Below, piece by piece: positions 7,177 to 14,455 of a stretch of 21,447 bases of DNA (position 1 is its first letter; each line of letters opens with the position of its first letter). The DNA is from Candidatus Tepidiaquacellales bacterium UBA6667. GTDB taxonomy: Bacteria; Bacteroidota; Ignavibacteria; Tepidaquicellales; Tepidaquicellaceae. The notes under the pieces were generated by a model. The model ran no database searches, was not told the DNA's origin, and worked only from the letters and a program-made list of their open reading frames with translations. Made by a program: the position numbers and the translations under genes. Where the stretch lies: positions 204,663 through 226,109 of the forward strand of contig DKKL01000035.1 of assembly GCA_002455255.1 (NCBI GenBank), written 5' to 3'.

Positions 7177-7936
7177 CTAAATTATCATCTTCACTTTCTG
7201 CTTCTGAAATTATTTCAGTTTCTATTTGTTCAATTTCATTTACTTCGGGTATATTCATTTCACTGCTTTTAGTGTTAACTTCGTTTTCTTTATTATATTC
7301 ATGAGGGCTAAATTCAATCTGTTGCGTTATCTCTTGACCGCTTGTCATTGAGTTAAACAACTCAATGTCAGCTTCGGTTATACCTTCCACATTTTCATTT
7401 TTCAATATGTCATTTATCTCTTTCAGTTTCGGAAGGTCATCTATCGAATTTAGACCTAAGATTTTTAAAAAATTCTTTGTGGTTGAGTATAATATAGGTC
7501 TTCCGGGAGTGTCCGCTCTTCCTGATATTGTGATTAATTCTCTTTCGAGAAGTGAATTTACTATGTAATCAACATTGACTCCTCTTACAAATTCAATTTC
7601 CGACCTTGTTATAGGTTGTTTATATGCTATTACTGATAAAGTTTCTATTGCCGATTGCGAAAGTTTCTTTTTTTGTTTTTCTGTGAATAATTTCCCAATG
7701 TAAAATGAATATTCCTTCTTCGTAGAAAACTGGTAACCTCCGGCAATTTTTATTATACTATAAGGTTTATTTGCTTCTGCAAATTCTTTGTTTAGTGCAT
7801 CGGTTATTTTGTCTATTTCATTCAAAGAAATTTTTTTACCAAAACCATCTAATACTTCTTTTATTTGTTTTGAAGATATTTCTTCTTCAGAAGCAAAAAT
7901 TAATGATTCAATAATATTTTTTATTTCTATATCCAT
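7166..7936 (-). CDS. scpB: Segregation and condensation protein B
   Basis: A 256-aa ScpB, the kleisin-interacting subunit of the SMC-ScpAB condensin that helps segregate newly replicated chromosomes. Two winged-helix domains are visible: residues ~1-80 (IIESLIFASEEEISSKQI..., KIAGGYQFSTKKEY) and ~90-175 (SQSAIETLSVIAYKQPITR, RGVNVDYIVNSLLERELI, GRADTPGRPILYSTT). After the core comes an unusually long acidic tail of about 60 residues rich in Glu, Asn and Asp, ending EDDNLDDR, which is probably disordered. The gene begins two bases after the scpA stop. The tail's 3' codons overlap the next gene's start, which may partly explain its persistence. Confidence 0.94.
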   Translation of the reverse strand: MDIEIKNIIESLIFASEEEISSKQIKEVLDGFGKKISLNEIDKITDALNKEFAEANKPYSIIKIAGGYQFSTKKEYSFYIGKLFTEKQKKKLSQSAIETLSVIAYKQPITRSEIEFVRGVNVDYIVNSLLERELITISGRADTPGRPILYSTTKNFLKILGLNSIDDLPKLKEINDILKNENVEGITEADIELFNSMTSGQEITQQIEFSPHEYNKENEVNTKSSEMNIPEVNEIEQIETEIISEAESEDDNLDDR

Positions 7937-7938
7937 TT

Positions 7939-8751
7939 TTAAATTAATGCCGGTAACAAAGATTTTTTTCTGATTCTAAATTTTGAGTAATCTTCCTTGT
8001 CAACTATCAATTCAATATATCTGTCAAGTGCAAGTTGTAATAAACAAAGAAATGTGCAGATTACTTCAAGTTTTTCTTTCATATCTGATACAAGTAAATC
8101 AAAATCAATTTCCTGAACGGTTTGTAGTTGATTAAATATATAATCTCTTTGAATTTCTGTTGTAATATCAAGTATTTCAATAGGGTGAACTACTGCCGGT
8201 TTAAAACCAATAACAGCATTCCTGTATCCTTTAATTAAATTTAATATCGTTAAATTCTTAAGACTTTTATCAAACATAATATCCGAATCAAATTCTTTCG
8301 GATCACTGTCTATATAACCTCGCGGATATATCATTTTTGCATCCTGCTCCAATATCAATAATTCATCTGATACATCTTTAAATCTTTTATATTCAAGTAA
8401 TTGTTTCACAAGTAAATATCTCGGGTCTTCCTCTTTGTTTGAATCTTCAGCTATTTCCTGAGGTATCAGCATTCTTGCTTTTATTTTCATCAGTTCTGCA
8501 GCCATTAATAAAAATTCACCTGCAACTTCAATATCAAGCTCTTGTATATATTCAATATATCCAATAAAATCTTTTGTAATTTTAGAAATAGGAATGTCAT
8601 ATAAATTCAGTTCTTCTTCTTTTACAAAATGCAATAAAATATCCAGCGGACCTTCAAATTCAGGCAACTTTGCATAATATTCCTTTGATTTGGGAATATA
8701 TTCGGTCAGATTTGATGTATTTTCAGTTATTATCGACTGGTATTCTTCCAT
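7939..8751 (-). CDS. scpA: Segregation and condensation protein A (kleisin)
   Basis: A 270-aa ScpA, the kleisin that bridges the SMC heads and binds ScpB. The N-terminal helical domain shows the family stretch FEGPLDILLHFVKEEELNLY (33-52), followed by DIPISKITKDFIGYIE and FLLMAAELMKIKARMLIP, which forms the SMC-neck-binding region. The C-terminal part (~190-270) is the winged-helix end that contacts the SMC cap. The length is normal. This is the first gene of the minus-strand run and lies divergent from the zinc-ribbon gene, with 81 bases between starts. The start codon used (MEEYQSII) gives a short extra N-terminal segment before the conserved core. Confidence 0.95.
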   Translation of the reverse strand: MEEYQSIITENTSNLTEYIPKSKEYYAKLPEFEGPLDILLHFVKEEELNLYDIPISKITKDFIGYIEYIQELDIEVAGEFLLMAAELMKIKARMLIPQEIAEDSNKEEDPRYLLVKQLLEYKRFKDVSDELLILEQDAKMIYPRGYIDSDPKEFDSDIMFDKSLKNLTILNLIKGYRNAVIGFKPAVVHPIEILDITTEIQRDYIFNQLQTVQEIDFDLLVSDMKEKLEVICTFLCLLQLALDRYIELIVDKEDYSKFRIRKKSLLPALI

Positions 8752-8832
8752 ATCATAAGATACTTATTAATAACAGTTATTTAAATGGAAAATTGAATAT
8801 TAATTGACCATTTTGTTTCACAGAAATTTAAA
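8752..8832. promoter_or_regulatory. Divergent intergenic region of scpA and the zinc-ribbon gene
   Basis: These 81 AT-rich bases separate two outward-facing starts, so they should hold the promoter for the scpA-led run and one for the zinc-ribbon gene. I found no convincing match to either the classical -35/-10 or the Bacteroidota TTG/TAnnTTTG consensus, and no clear operator palindrome. The role is inferred from gene orientation. Confidence 0.4.
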
Positions 8833-9753
8833 ATGAGAATAAAAAAATTTATTTGTTACAACTGTGGTGCTCCTAAAATTAATGAATATAAATCTCCCTA
8901 TGTAGTTTGTGATTACTGTGGCTCGTTAATGGATATTGATTACACAATTGGTATGGATGTTTGGAATATTTCCGGTTCCAGAACATTAAAATATCAAAAA
9001 GGAAAATATAAATTTGAAAATAAACTCCAACAGTTACTCTCACAAGGCAAGCAAACAGAATATCAAAATCTTCAGATTGAATATTGGGATTATTATTATA
9101 AAGTTTTTCCAGAATATCTACCTCCATCAGTTTCAAATGAAGCAAAATATAAGGTGTATCTTGATATAGCAGCTGACTCATCCACAGATGCTACATTTAA
9201 TAAATCTTGGGAAGCTGAAAATAAAAAATTGAATGAATTCCAATCTAAGTTAAAATATACAGTTGCTGAAGGAAAATCAGTAGTTACCGGTGAATCATTT
9301 TTTCCAATGGCAGAATTTTATATTGCCTATCTTAAGAAATCGTTTAAAGGTTTTTATTCTGATGAAAGATATAAATTGTTAAATGAATTTTTACCCGAAC
9401 AGATTCATTTGAAAATGAAACTGTCTTCTTTTGTTCAAATCTGGATTCCTTATCTTATAGAAAAAGATGCTGATAAATTTCTTGAACTTGCAGGCTTCAA
9501 ACAACAATTTATTGAAATAGAAAAACCACCGGGAAAAGAACAAGATTGTTACTTTTGTAAAACAAATCTCTTTATTCCAGAAGGTTCTTATCAGGTATAT
9601 TGTGAAAACTGTATGAAGTTAAATGCGGTAAGTTCGACTTTTAAGTGCAAATCTTGCGGTGGTGAAAACTCTGTTCCGGAAAATCCTGCTAAACCAATTG
9701 ATTGTGTTTTTTGCGGTACTGAAAATAAACTTATAAGACCATTATTCGGATAA
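8833..9753 (+). CDS. Multi-zinc-ribbon protein of unknown function
   Basis: A 306-aa cytosolic protein with six CxxC knuckles and no signal peptide. The N-terminal pair C8-C11 and C26-C29 (CYNC...CDYC) would bind one zinc. The C-terminal ~70 residues carry four more: CYFC, CENC, CKSC and CVFC, enough for two further zinc ribbons. The central ~200 residues are helical-looking, rich in Lys, Tyr and aromatics, with no motif I can name. Zinc ribbons at both ends around a helical body suggest a scaffold or nucleic-acid/protein-binding role, but no function can be assigned. It stands alone on the plus strand, divergent from scpA. Its stop lies two bases from the convergent PPK2 stop, which leaves no separate space for a terminator. 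Confidence 0.85.
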   Translation: MRIKKFICYNCGAPKINEYKSPYVVCDYCGSLMDIDYTIGMDVWNISGSRTLKYQKGKYKFENKLQQLLSQGKQTEYQNLQIEYWDYYYKVFPEYLPPSVSNEAKYKVYLDIAADSSTDATFNKSWEAENKKLNEFQSKLKYTVAEGKSVVTGESFFPMAEFYIAYLKKSFKGFYSDERYKLLNEFLPEQIHLKMKLSSFVQIWIPYLIEKDADKFLELAGFKQQFIEIEKPPGKEQDCYFCKTNLFIPEGSYQVYCENCMKLNAVSSTFKCKSCGGENSVPENPAKPIDCVFCGTENKLIRPLFG

Positions 9754-9755
9754 AT

Positions 9756-10637
9756 TTATTTTTCTGACAATAGTATATTTTTAACTTCTGATAATTTCTC
9801 TTTCTCTGATTCATCCAACTTCGGATATGTTAAATTCAAATCTTTCAAATAATGTTTTATTATATTTGCTATAACTAATCTTGAATACCATTTGTTATTT
9901 GCAGGTATGATAAACCAGGGTGATTTTTTTTTAGAAGTATTGCTTAGTGCTTCTTCATATGCTTTCATATACTCATCCCAAAATCCTCTTTCTTTTATAT
10001 CTCCTGATGAAAATTTCCAGTTTTTATCCGGAGTATCTATCCTGTCTAAAAATCTTTTCTTCTGTTCATCTTTTGAAAGATAGAGAAAAAATTTTAAAAT
10101 ATGAGTTCCTGTTTCTGTAAGGGTTTTTTCAAAATTATTTATCTGTTCATACCTTTGTTGCCAAAATTTTTTATCAATGTCTTCTACTTTTGTAATTCCG
10201 GGAATTCCTTGTTTTAATATATATTCAGGATGGACTCTCGTTACTAATACTTCTTCATAATGGCTTCTGTTAAAAATTGCAATATTTCCTTTTGGAGGTA
10301 AAACTTTATTGCATCTCCATAAAAAATCGTGTTCAGTTTCAATTCCGGTTGGTGCTTTGAAACCATGAACCGTAACTCCAGATGGATTAAGCCCGGACAT
10401 AACATGCTTTATAACTCCATCCTTACCTGCCGTATCAATTGCCTGTAACACAATCAATAGAGAAAATTGATTTGAAGCATAAAAAATTTCCTGTAATTCT
10501 TTTAGTTCAGTTATGTCTTTCTCAAGTCTTGCCTCAGCGTCTTTTTTTGATTTATAATCTCCTTTAAATTCAGGGTCATAGTTTTTTAGATTTACCTCTG
10601 TTCCTTCGGGAATTAAATAATGTGTGTCTTGATACAT
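9756..10637 (-). CDS. Polyphosphate kinase 2 family (PPK2) nucleotide phosphotransferase
   Basis: A 293-aa PPK2-family enzyme that moves phosphate between polyphosphate and nucleotides. The Walker A-like loop is AIDTAGKDG (66-74), followed by SGLNPSGVTVHGFKAPT (81-97) and HDFLWR. The Walker B-like strand is IAIFNRSHYEEVLVTRVHPE (119-138). The later KKRFLDRI, WKFSSGDIKERGFWDEY and PWFIIPANNKWYSRL segments match the lid and C-terminal helices. The AxDxAGKDG form with HDFLWR resembles the single-domain class that phosphorylates AMP and/or ADP (class III-like) rather than GWDAAGKGG class I, but this is a motif-level judgement. It is divergent from cdaA with 33 bases between starts and sits alone on its strand. 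Confidence 0.92.
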   Translation of the reverse strand: MYQDTHYLIPEGTEVNLKNYDPEFKGDYKSKKDAEARLEKDITELKELQEIFYASNQFSLLIVLQAIDTAGKDGVIKHVMSGLNPSGVTVHGFKAPTGIETEHDFLWRCNKVLPPKGNIAIFNRSHYEEVLVTRVHPEYILKQGIPGITKVEDIDKKFWQQRYEQINNFEKTLTETGTHILKFFLYLSKDEQKKRFLDRIDTPDKNWKFSSGDIKERGFWDEYMKAYEEALSNTSKKKSPWFIIPANNKWYSRLVIANIIKHYLKDLNLTYPKLDESEKEKLSEVKNILLSEK

Positions 10638-10670
10638 TTTAATAATAATTTATTTAAAGTATTTTAAAGA
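10638..10670. promoter_or_regulatory. Short divergent spacer between ppk2 and cdaA
   Basis: Only 33 bases, almost entirely A and T, separate the two divergent starts. Any promoter for either gene must overlap this spacer and probably the opposite coding region. No clear ribosome-binding site is seen for either start. Confidence 0.35.
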
Positions 10671-11483
10671 ATGGAATTATTTAAAATAGGATTTTTATCT
10701 GTAAAAATAATTGACATAATTGATATTCTGATTGTAGCGTATGTTTTTTATAAACTATATACAATCATGCGTGGCACAATTGCTTCGCAGATTTTCTTTG
10801 CATTAATTCTAATTATAGGTTTATCATTCATTGCTCAACTGCTGAATATGCAAGCTCTCGGGTGGTTACTCGGCAGATTAACTGAAATTTGGGTGATTGC
10901 TTTTATAATATTATTTCAACCTGAAATCAGAAGATTACTTTCAATACTCGGAAAAACAGGGGTTTCATCTTTGTTTGGTAAGATAGATTTAAATCAAAAT
11001 ATTACTGAAATTGCAAACACTTGCGGTGAATTAAAATCACGAGGATGGGGTGGTTTAATTGTCATCTCTCGCACCACCGGTTTGCAAAACATTATTGAAT
11101 CAGGTGAAATAATTCAATCAAAAATTAATCAGGAATTATTGATTTCTATTTTTAATCCCAGATCGCCTTTGCACGATGGGGCGGTAATTATTCAAAATAA
11201 TAAAATTGAAGCCGCAAGATGCCTGCTGCCATTATCAGAAATACATATAATAAGAAACAGAAGTCTTGGTACCAGACACAGAGCAGGACTTGGGATTTCT
11301 GAAACCACTGATGCTATCGCTGTTATTGTTTCAGAAGAAACCGGACAGATTTCAATTGCTGAAGACGGAAAACTAAAAAGATGTGAAGATGTTAAAGATC
11401 TTGAAAAAAAATTAAGAGATTTATTAGTAACGCAATCGGTTACTAAATCCGTGAAATCAATTTTCGCAGAGGAAAAAAAATAA
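10671..11483 (+). CDS. cdaA: Diadenylate cyclase CdaA
   Basis: A 270-aa membrane-bound enzyme making cyclic di-AMP from two ATP. Three hydrophobic segments occupy about 10-85 (IIDIIDILIVAYVFYKLY, IFFALILIIGLSFIAQLL, EIWVIAFIILFQPEIRRLL), as in CdaA/YbbP. The DAC (DisA_N) domain follows from ~105. It has the catalytic D169-G170-A171 in SPLHDGAVII and the R202-H203-R204 motif in LGTRHRAGLG, both intact. The length is typical. Unlike the Firmicutes layout, the next gene is not a CdaR/YbbR regulator and no glmM follows. Instead pcm starts on the last base of the stop codon (TAATG). c-di-AMP usually controls osmolyte/potassium transport and cell-wall homeostasis. Confidence 0.95.
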   Translation: MELFKIGFLSVKIIDIIDILIVAYVFYKLYTIMRGTIASQIFFALILIIGLSFIAQLLNMQALGWLLGRLTEIWVIAFIILFQPEIRRLLSILGKTGVSSLFGKIDLNQNITEIANTCGELKSRGWGGLIVISRTTGLQNIIESGEIIQSKINQELLISIFNPRSPLHDGAVIIQNNKIEAARCLLPLSEIHIIRNRSLGTRHRAGLGISETTDAIAVIVSEETGQISIAEDGKLKRCEDVKDLEKKLRDLLVTQSVTKSVKSIFAEEKK

Positions 11484-12130
11484 TGGATTTAAATTCGATT
11501 AAACGAAAAGAACTTGTACAAATCCTTAATAAACAGGGTATTAAGGATAAAAAAGTCTTACAGGCAATTTTCAAAGTAAAGCGTGAAAATTTTGTCAGTG
11601 ATGAATTTAAATCAAGGGCTTATGATAACAATGCACTTCCAATTGCAGGAAATCAGACAATTTCCCAACCATATACCGTTGCTTTTATGACCGAGCTATT
11701 GAATATTCAACCCGGTGAAAAAATACTTGAAATTGGGACAGGTTCAGGATATCAGGCTGCAGTTCTTTGTGAACTTGGAGCAAAAGTTTATTCAGTAGAA
11801 CGTGTGTCTGAACTCGCAACAAAAACCGGAAAATTATTAAAATCACTTGGATATGATGTTGAAATTTTAAATGGTGACGGTTCAAAGGGATGGATTGAAT
11901 TTGCACCGTATAATAAAATTATTGTTACAGCAGGTAGTCCGCAAATTCCTAAATCACTTCTGAATCAGTTGAAAGACGGTGGATTAATGGTTATCCCGGT
12001 AGGTGATCAGTTTATACAAAAGATGACACTTATTAAAAAAATATCAGAGAATAACGAAGTGAAATATAAACAGAAAAAATTTGATGAATATAAATTTGTA
12101 CCGCTAATTGGTACAGAAGGTTGGTCGTGA
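11483..12130 (+). CDS. pcm: Protein-L-isoaspartate O-methyltransferase
   Basis: A 215-aa SAM-dependent enzyme that methylates L-isoaspartyl residues and starts repair of aged proteins. The PIMT-specific segment NQTISQPYTVAFMTELL (57-73) precedes SAM motif I ILEIGTGSGYQAAVL (81-95). Later come VYSVERV (acidic ribose-binding Glu), the NGDGSKGW loop and IIVTAGSPQIPKSL with LKDGGLMVIPVG. The length is normal for bacteria. The ATG overlaps the cdaA stop by one base (TAATG). A GAGG at 11469-11472, 10 bases upstream, may assist initiation. The gene ends in a 4-base GTGA overlap with the next gene. Confidence 0.94.
   Translation: MDLNSIKRKELVQILNKQGIKDKKVLQAIFKVKRENFVSDEFKSRAYDNNALPIAGNQTISQPYTVAFMTELLNIQPGEKILEIGTGSGYQAAVLCELGAKVYSVERVSELATKTGKLLKSLGYDVEILNGDGSKGWIEFAPYNKIIVTAGSPQIPKSLLNQLKDGGLMVIPVGDQFIQKMTLIKKISENNEVKYKQKKFDEYKFVPLIGTEGWS
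12115..12120 (+). promoter_or_regulatory. Shine-Dalgarno-like AGAAGG deciding the yigZ start
   Basis: AGAAGG lies six bases before GTG 12127 and directly abuts the alternative TTG at 12121. The spacing fits the GTG and rules against the TTG. Few other genes in this window show such a site. Confidence 0.5.
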
Positions 12131-12723
12131 AAGATTATTTTTATACGATTGAAAAAGAAATTTTCTCTGAAATAAAAATTCAAAAATCAAAATTTATTGC
12201 AACGGTTATTCCTGTTCCTTCTCAGTTAGATATTCCTGAACTGATAAATTCAGTGAAGAAAAAATATTATGATGCATCTCACCATCCTTATGCATTTAGA
12301 GTCGGTTTAAAAAAAGATAGTTTCAGGTATAATGATGATGGCGAGCCTTCAGGTTCATCAGGGAAGCCAATTCTTGAGGCAATTGATAAATATGAACTTT
12401 CAAATGTCTTATGCGTTGTTACAAGATATTTTGGAGGTATATTGCTCGGAATCGGGGGTTTAAGAAGGGCATATTTTGACTCTGCAGAAAATGTAATAAA
12501 AAACGCAGATATACTTAAAATTTTTATTACAAAGAAGATTAATCTAAATTTTGGTTACGAATTTATAAGTCCGGTTATGAATTATTTAAACAATAAAGAA
12601 ATTAAAATTCTCGAAAATAATTCAAATGAACTTGTTGAACTTTTATGTGAAGTGAAAATATCAGAAGTAGAAAATCTGAAATCAGATTTAAAAGAAATTT
12701 CAAATGGAAAAATAATATTATGA
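12127..12723 (+). CDS. YigZ/IMPACT family protein (UPF0029)
   Basis: About 198 aa. The conserved N-terminal UPF0029 domain (about 15-115) contains KSKFIA, HHPYAFRVG, YNDDGEPSGSSGKPI and VVTRYFGGILLGIGGLRRAY, all diagnostic of the YigZ/IMPACT family. A smaller ferredoxin-like C-terminal domain follows. IMPACT in eukaryotes modulates Gcn2/Gcn1 stress signalling; the bacterial role is unclear, with ribosome or RNA interaction suggested by fold. A TTG start at 12121 is possible. The GTG at 12127 is preferred because AGAAGG (12115-12120) sits six bases upstream and the GTG forms a GTGA overlap with the pcm stop. The 3' end overlaps the next gene by ATGA. Confidence 0.9.
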   Translation: MKDYFYTIEKEIFSEIKIQKSKFIATVIPVPSQLDIPELINSVKKKYYDASHHPYAFRVGLKKDSFRYNDDGEPSGSSGKPILEAIDKYELSNVLCVVTRYFGGILLGIGGLRRAYFDSAENVIKNADILKIFITKKINLNFGYEFISPVMNYLNNKEIKILENNSNELVELLCEVKISEVENLKSDLKEISNGKIIL

Positions 12724-14411
12724 AAATTTTTATATTGATTTTATTTTTGTTTATCCCGGTTATCTCGTTTTCTCAAATGGATAATATTCCTGTATCAAAT
12801 CCTGTTTACGACTATCTCAAATCAATGAATTTAAAGGGAGTGATAGGTCCTATAAATGATCAGGATTTACCGCTTTCCCGGAAAAAAATTATTTCTTTTT
12901 TAAATCAGATTGACGAATATAATATTAATTTAAACAGCTCAGAAAAAACTTTAACAACAGTTGAAAAAGAGTTATTAAAAAAATATTTTATACTTTTTGA
13001 CGCTTCCAAAAGAAATAAAAGTAACACAACTGATTTTCTTAATGAAGATTCCTTTTCTGAAAGTTTAAGCGGAATATTTTCTGATAAACAAAAATTTTTC
13101 TTACGGCATAAAGGTAAAAGCGGAAATTTTTCTATGGAGCTGCTGAACAGAAATCAATACATTAATACCCTTTCTCCGGAAACCAAATCAAATGCTAAAA
13201 TTCTTGGATTTGGAGGTAAAGTGTTCGGTACTATGTTTGACCATCTCGGCTACAGCATATCAGCAGAAGCAGGCCTGATTGGAGGAAGTTCAGATGTTGC
13301 ATCTGCTGTGGAAACATGGTTAAAATACAATTATAAATTTGTTGAAGGTGTAGAAGAAATCCGTTCATATAGCTTAACAAGCGGATATCTTCGTTATGAA
13401 ACAAGTCCTACGGAGGATATTACTGTCTCTGCATTTATAGGAAAAGATAAAATCAAAACCGGGTTTGGATATGACCAGAGTCTTATAATTTCAGGAAATG
13501 GACCTGATATGGATTTGATAAAGTTTAATATTGATTGGGGAATTTTTAAATTTGTTTCATATACTGGTGCAACTGTCGGTCCTTTTAATCAGGATAGATT
13601 AAAAAATTATACAAAGTATGTAGCCAATAATATGTTCTTATTTTCTTTGCCAAAACTTTTTGATATTGGTATTGGTGAACAACAGATATATTCAGGAAGG
13701 GGAATTGATATTGCTTATCTCACTCCTTTTGCATTTTATAAATTTCTTGAACATGATTTGCAAGACAGGGATAACGGTACTTTTTATTTTCTATTCCAGT
13801 CTAACTTTCTTAAAAATTTTCAGTTCAATGGTACATTTTATATGGATGAAAACTTTTTCGGTCAGTTGGGCAATATGTCCGCAGGTCAGAACAAAACCGC
13901 TTATCAGGTGGGCTTAATGGCTTATGAACCGGCAGGGATTGAAAATTTAGCTTTGAAATTTTCTTACACAAAATTGAGACCTTTTGTTTATAGTCATGTG
14001 AATCCTGAAAACAGTATTACAGGTTTCGGGACTATTCTCGGAAGCAATATTGGTCCTAATGCTGATAGATTATTCTTTAATGCGAATTACAATTTATCAA
14101 GCAGAGTCAATTTAAATTTATCTTATGCATTTTCAAGAAAAGGAAATAATTTTGTAGATAGTTTTGGTGATTTAATAAATGTCGGTGGTGATGTGAATTT
14201 ACCATATAACAGAACACTTGATGGTGAAGATAAACCTTTTCTTGCCGGCGAAAGAGTTAACACCGGAATATTTACTGCAAATGTAAAAGTAGAACCGCTA
14301 AAAGACTATATTTTTGACATCGGATATATACTCAGAAATACTGAAAATTTAACAAAAAATACTTCGTCAAAGCAATCATATGGCTTTGTGAGACTTAGTA
14401 TAAGTTACTAG
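12720..14411 (+). CDS. Wzi-like outer-membrane beta-barrel protein (capsule assembly family)
   Basis: A 563-aa exported protein. Residues 1-19 are a clear signal peptide (MKIFILILFLFIPVISFSQ). The mature N-terminus PVSNPVYDYLKSMNLKGVI...LPLSRKKI follows the 'vydyLerL...plsR' opening typical of the Wzi capsule-assembly family. The remainder is dominated by alternating amphipathic strands with Gly, Asn and aromatics, and it ends YGFVRLSISY, an aromatic-terminated last strand suited to BAM insertion. In E. coli, Wzi is an outer-membrane lectin anchoring capsule. In this group the ligand is unknown, and no capsule export genes are nearby. It overlaps yigZ by ATGA, placing it in the cdaA transcript. 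Stop is TAG. Confidence 0.72.
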   Translation: MKIFILILFLFIPVISFSQMDNIPVSNPVYDYLKSMNLKGVIGPINDQDLPLSRKKIISFLNQIDEYNINLNSSEKTLTTVEKELLKKYFILFDASKRNKSNTTDFLNEDSFSESLSGIFSDKQKFFLRHKGKSGNFSMELLNRNQYINTLSPETKSNAKILGFGGKVFGTMFDHLGYSISAEAGLIGGSSDVASAVETWLKYNYKFVEGVEEIRSYSLTSGYLRYETSPTEDITVSAFIGKDKIKTGFGYDQSLIISGNGPDMDLIKFNIDWGIFKFVSYTGATVGPFNQDRLKNYTKYVANNMFLFSLPKLFDIGIGEQQIYSGRGIDIAYLTPFAFYKFLEHDLQDRDNGTFYFLFQSNFLKNFQFNGTFYMDENFFGQLGNMSAGQNKTAYQVGLMAYEPAGIENLALKFSYTKLRPFVYSHVNPENSITGFGTILGSNIGPNADRLFFNANYNLSSRVNLNLSYAFSRKGNNFVDSFGDLINVGGDVNLPYNRTLDGEDKPFLAGERVNTGIFTANVKVEPLKDYIFDIGYILRNTENLTKNTSSKQSYGFVRLSISY

Positions 14412-14455
14412 TTTTTGGTATAAAATTTGCATAATTATTTATATAAATTATAATT
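14412..14455 (+). promoter_or_regulatory. Spacer with possible promoter for the 714-aa secreted protein
   Basis: This 44-base AT-rich gap contains GGTATAAAATTTGCATAAT. It is close to, but not an exact match for, the Bacteroidota -7 element TAnnTTTG (one base too long between TA and TTTG). No terminator hairpin for the preceding operon is visible. The downstream gene could also be read through from the cdaA operon. Confidence 0.25.

Noticed and set aside
12121..12126. TTG at 12121 as the yigZ start
   Set aside because: It directly abuts the AGAAGG site, leaving no spacer, while GTG 12127 has a six-base spacer and a GTGA stop-start overlap.
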